Made by a program: the position numbers and the translations under genes
Part shown: positions 60,185 to 64,000 of the stretch, piece after piece
How the letters are laid out: each line of letters begins with the position of its first letter
Position numbering within the stretch: position 1 is the stretch's first letter
Assembly: GCA_964016885.1 (NCBI GenBank)
Contig: OZ024741.1
Span: forward strand, 411,403,464 to 411,467,463
DNA from: Eledone cirrhosa
Lineage: Eukaryota; Mollusca; Cephalopoda; Octopoda; Eledonidae
Length of the DNA stretch: 64,000 nt
Direction: 5' to 3'
The notes under the pieces: generated by a model
What the model was told of the DNA's origin: nothing
Database searches by the model: none
Seen by the model: only the letters and a program-made list of their open reading frames with translations

Positions 60185-62378
60185 TTGATGTATATACCTG
60201 TATACCTATATACCTATATACCTGTATATCTATCTACCTGTATACCTGTATATCTATCTACCTGTATACCTATATACCTATATACCTGTATACCTGTATA
60301 CCTATATACCTGTATATCTATATACCTGTATACCTGTATACCTGTATATCTATATACCTGTATACCTGTATACCTATATACCTATATACCTTTATACCTG
60401 TATACCTGTATACCTATATACCTATATAACTGTATACCTATATACTTCTATGCCTATATACCTATATACCTGTATACCTATATACCTATATACCTGTATA
60501 CCTATATACCTGTATACCTATATACCTATATAGCTGTATACCTATATACCTGTATACCTGTATACCTGTATACCTGTATACCTGTATACCTATATACCTG
60601 TATACCTGTATACCTATATACCTGTATACCTGTATACCTATATACCTATATACCTGTATACCTATATACCTATATACCTATATACCTGTATACTATATAC
60701 CTGTATACCTGTATACCTATATACCTATATACCTGTATACCTGTATACCTATATACCTATATACCTGTATACCTATATACCTATATACCTATATACCTGT
60801 ATACCTATATACCTGTATACCTATATACCTGTATACCTATATACCTATATACCTATATACCTGTATACCTATATACCTATATACCTATATACCTGTATAC
60901 CTATATACCTGTATACCTATATACCTGTATACCTGTATACCTGTATACCTATATACCTGTATAGCTGTATACCTATATACCTATATACCTGTATACCTAT
61001 ATACCTATATACCTATATACCTGTATACCTATATACCTATATACCTGTATACCAATATACCTGTATACCTATATACCTATATACCTGTATACCTATATAC
61101 CTATATACCTATATACCTGTATACCTATATACCTGTATACCTATATACCTATATACCTATATACCTGTATACCTATATACCTGTATACCTATATACCTGT
61201 ATACCTGTATACCTGTATACCTATATACCTGTATAGCTGTATACCTATATACCTATATACCTGTATACCTATATACCTATATATCTGTATAGCTGTATAC
61301 CTGTATACCTATATACCTGTATACCTGTATACCTGTATACCTATATACCTATATACCTGTATACCTGTATACCTGTATAACTATATACCTGTATACCTAT
61401 ATACCTGTATACCTAGTATACCTATATACTTGTATACTTGTATACTTGTATACATGTATACCTGTATACCTATATACCTGTATAGCTGTATACCTATATA
61501 CCTATATACCTGTATACCTATATACCTATATACCTATATACCTGTATACCTATATACCTATATACCTGTATACCTATATACCTGTATACCTATATACCTA
61601 TATACCTGTATACCTATATACCTATATACCTATATACCTGTATACCTATATACCTGTATACCTATATACCTATATACCTATATACCTGTATACCTATATA
61701 CCTGTATACCTATATACCTGTATACCTGTATACCTGTATACCTATATACCTGTATAGCTGTATACCTATATACCTATATACCTGTATACCTATATACCTA
61801 TATATCTGTATAGCTGTATACCTGTATACCTATATACCTGTATACCTGTATACCTGTATACCTATATACCTATATACCTGTATACCTGTATACCTGTATA
61901 ACTATATACCTGTATACCTATATACCTGTATACCTAGTATACCTATATACTTGTATACTTGTATACTTGTATACCTGTATACCTGTATACCTATATACCT
62001 GTATACCTATATACCTATATACCTATATACCTGTATAAGTGTTTATCTGTATACCTATATACCTGTATACCTATATACCTGTATATCTATCTACCCATAT
62101 ACCTGTATACCTGTATAAGTGTATACCTGTATACCTATATACCTATATACCTGTATACCTATATACCTATATATCTGTATAGCTGTATACCTGTATACCT
62201 ATATACCTGTATAGCTGTATACCTATATACCTATATACCTGTATACCTGTATACCTATATACCTATATAACTATATACCTATATACCTGTATACCTATAT
62301 ACCTACATACCTGTATATCTATCTACCTATATACCTATATACCTGTATACCTATATACCTGTATACCTGTATACCTGT
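60185..62378. repeat. 8-bp satellite TATACCTR, about 270 units
   Basis: Units are TATACCTG or TATACCTA with rare variants (TATAGCTG, TATATCTG, TATACTTG). Two blocks repeat at about 521 bases: ATACCTAGTATAC is at about 61411 and 61932, and ATATCTGTATAGCTG at about 61281 and 61802, then again at 62171. The open frame (LYTYIPVY-type) is a by-product of the 24-base (3 x 8) period. Confidence 0.95.
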
Positions 62379-62409
62379 ATATTTAATGTGTTTCTTTTCC
62401 TCCCACAAG

Positions 62410-62490
62410 CTGTTAGCTGATGATTTAGGAGCCAGACTCAGTCTACTGGAACGCAATGTCAACCCCTTTCAACAACCTGACAACTTCATT
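62410..62490 (+). CDS. Host gene, proposed internal exon C (81 nt)
   Basis: The acceptor TTTCTTTTCCTCCCACAAG ends at 62409 and the donor GTGAGT starts at 62491. The 27 codons (LLADDLGARLSLLERN, then VNPFQQPDNFI) are open in phase 0, which fits the end of exon B. The sequence is balanced and leucine/charge-patterned, quite unlike the arrays on both sides. Family unknown. The gene continues beyond the window. Confidence 0.72.
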
Positions 62491-62504
62491 GTGAGTAGCC
62501 TTAT

Positions 62505-64000
62505 AACTTACTGATCTACAATGATGTGTTAACTGTGTTGCTAGATGTGTTAACTGTGTTGTTGATGTGTTAACTGTGTTGTTGGTGTGTCAACTGTGTT
62601 TTTGATGTGTTAACTGTCTTTCTAGATGTGTTAACTGTGTTGTTGATGTGTTAACTGTGTTGATGATGTGTTAACTCTGTTGTTAGTGTGTTAACTGTGT
62701 TGTTAGTGTGTTAATTGTGTTTACTGTGTTGATGTGTTAACTGTGTTGTTAGTGTGTTAACTGTGTTGATGTGTTAACTGTTTTGTTAGTGTGTTAACTG
62801 TGTTGATGTGTTAACTGTGTTGTTTGATGTGTTAACTGTGTTGATGTATGTGTTAACTGTGTTGGCAGATGTGTTAACTGTTTTGGCAGATGTGTTAACC
62901 CTGTTATTGATATGTTAGTTGTGTTGGCAGATGTGTTAACTGTATTGGCAGATGTGTTAACTGTGTTAGCAGATGTGTTGACTGTGTTGTTAGATGTGTT
63001 AACTGTGTTGTTAGATGTGTTAACTGTGTTATTGATGTGTTAACTGTGTTATTGATGTGTTAACTGTGTTATTGATGTGTTAACTGTGTTGTTGGTGTGT
63101 TAACTGTGTTGTTGATGTGTTAACTGTGTTTTTGATGTGTTAACTATGTTGTTGATGTATTAACTGTGTTGTTGGTGTGTTAACTGTGTTGTTGGTGTGT
63201 TAACTGTGTTGTTGATGTGTTAACTGTGTTGTTAGTGTCTTTCTTGTGTTGATGGTGTGTTAACTGTGTTGTTGATGTGTTAACCCCTGTTGTTGGTGTT
63301 AACTGTGTTGTTGGTGTGTTAACTGTGTTGGTGGATGTGTTAACCGTGTTGTGGATGTGTTAACTGTGCTGTTTGATGTGTTAACTGTGTTGTTTAATGT
63401 GTTAACTGTGTTGATGTATGTGTTAACTGTGTTGGCAGATGTGTTAACTGTGGTGGCAGTTGTGTTAACTGTGTTGTTGATGTGTTAACTGTGTTATTGA
63501 TGTGTTAACTGTGTTGGCAGATGTGTTAACTGTGTTGACAGATGTGTTAACTGTGTTGACAGATGTGTTAACTGTGTTGTTGATGTGTTAACTCTGTTAT
63601 TGATGTGTTAACTGTGTTGTTGATGTGTTAACTCTGTTGACAGATGTGTTAACTGTACTGTTAGATGTCTTAACTGTGTTGTTGATGTGTTAACTGTGTT
63701 ATTGATGTGTTAACTGTGTTATTGATGTGTTAACTGCGTTGTTGATGTGTTAACTGTGTTATTGATGTGTTAACTGTGTTGTTTGATGCGTTAACTGTGT
63801 TGTTTGATGTGTTAACTGTGTTGTTGATGTATTAACTGTGTTGGCAGATGTGTCAACTATGCTGGTAGATGTGTTAACTGTGTTATTGATGTGTTAACTT
63901 TGTTATTGATATGTTAACTGTGTTGTTGGTGTGTTAACTGTGTTGGTGATGTGTTAACTATGTTGCTAGATGTGTTATTGACGTGTTAACTGTGTTGTTG
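62505..64000. repeat. 20-bp minisatellite to the window end, about 75 units
   Basis: The unit is GATGTGTTAACTGTGTTGTT, with variants of 18-22 bases (GGCAGATGTGTTAACTGTGTT, TATTGATG). It starts 15 bases after the donor of exon C and is cut by the window edge, so it fills the start of the next intron. Confidence 0.95.

Larger units (their letters stand above)
28745..62409 (+). other. Proposed intron B-C of the host gene (33.7 kb)
   Basis: The intron runs from donor GTAAGT at 28745 to acceptor TTTCTTTTCCTCCCACAAG ending at 62409. About 90% of it is the 48-bp satellite. The rest is a MITE, a dispersed-repeat copy, GT/GA-rich arrays and an 8-bp satellite. Confidence 0.65.

Noticed and set aside
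60152..62270. Tyr/Leu/Ile/Pro repeat frames in the 8-bp satellite
   Set aside because: Period-24 reading of TATACCTR units, with frames breaking at every indel; no coding evidence.
62505..64000. Telomeric or centromeric array
   Set aside because: The unit GATGTGTTAACTGTGTTGTT is not a telomere motif, and the array begins right after a coding exon, so it is intronic.

Overview
The window is eukaryotic and most likely from a coleoid cephalopod mollusc (octopus or squid). The evidence is two minus-strand copies of the tRNA-derived SINE typical of that group (26986-27305), a dispersed repeat of the 'GTTAGGAAGGGCATCCAGC ... ACGTTAAACGATGATGATG' type (59485-59735), a TTAA-flanked MITE with CCTTTAG(C/T)ATTTAC ends (58705-58912), and a block of Tx1/L1-like LINEs. 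I see no prokaryotic gene and no rRNA or functional tRNA gene. About three quarters of the window is tandem repeat.

Layout. 1-15,560: five copies of one LINE family lie head to tail on the + strand. Each ends in AATAAA and a short (TATC)n tail, and the next copy begins immediately after it. Copy 1 (1-3557) is cut by the window edge. Copy 2 (3558-9424) looks full length, with a 5' UTR, ORF1 (CCHC knuckle), a small Pro-rich ORF and ORF2 (APE-type endonuclease, reverse transcriptase, C-terminal CCHC). Copies 3, 4 and 5 are 5'-truncated. None has an intact ORF2. The 3' UTRs carry two successive hairpins whose arms change by compensatory substitution from copy to copy.

15,560-62,490: part of one host gene on the + strand. 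Three exons are proposed at 17096-17160, 28478-28744 and 62410-62490. All have good splice sites, stay open in one frame and join in phase 0. Together they encode about 137 residues of a protein I do not recognise. The two introns (11.3 kb and 33.7 kb) are almost wholly tandem arrays: a 65-bp satellite (17225-26955), a 24-bp minisatellite (27563-28150), a CA-rich tract, a very large 48-bp satellite (28795-58655, roughly 620 units) and an 8-bp satellite (60185-62375). Further upstream are a 37-bp minisatellite and a 210-bp foldback. A 20-bp minisatellite follows the last exon to the window end.

The long open frames inside the 48-bp, 24-bp and 8-bp arrays follow from unit lengths that divide by three or from biased composition, and are not called as genes. 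The main points to follow up are the covarying LINE 3' hairpins, the TATC-joined LINE array, the chimeric ORF2 of copy 2, the conserved small LINE ORF, and the apparent origin of the 48-bp satellite from a module of the dispersed repeat whose relic lies at 59485-59735.
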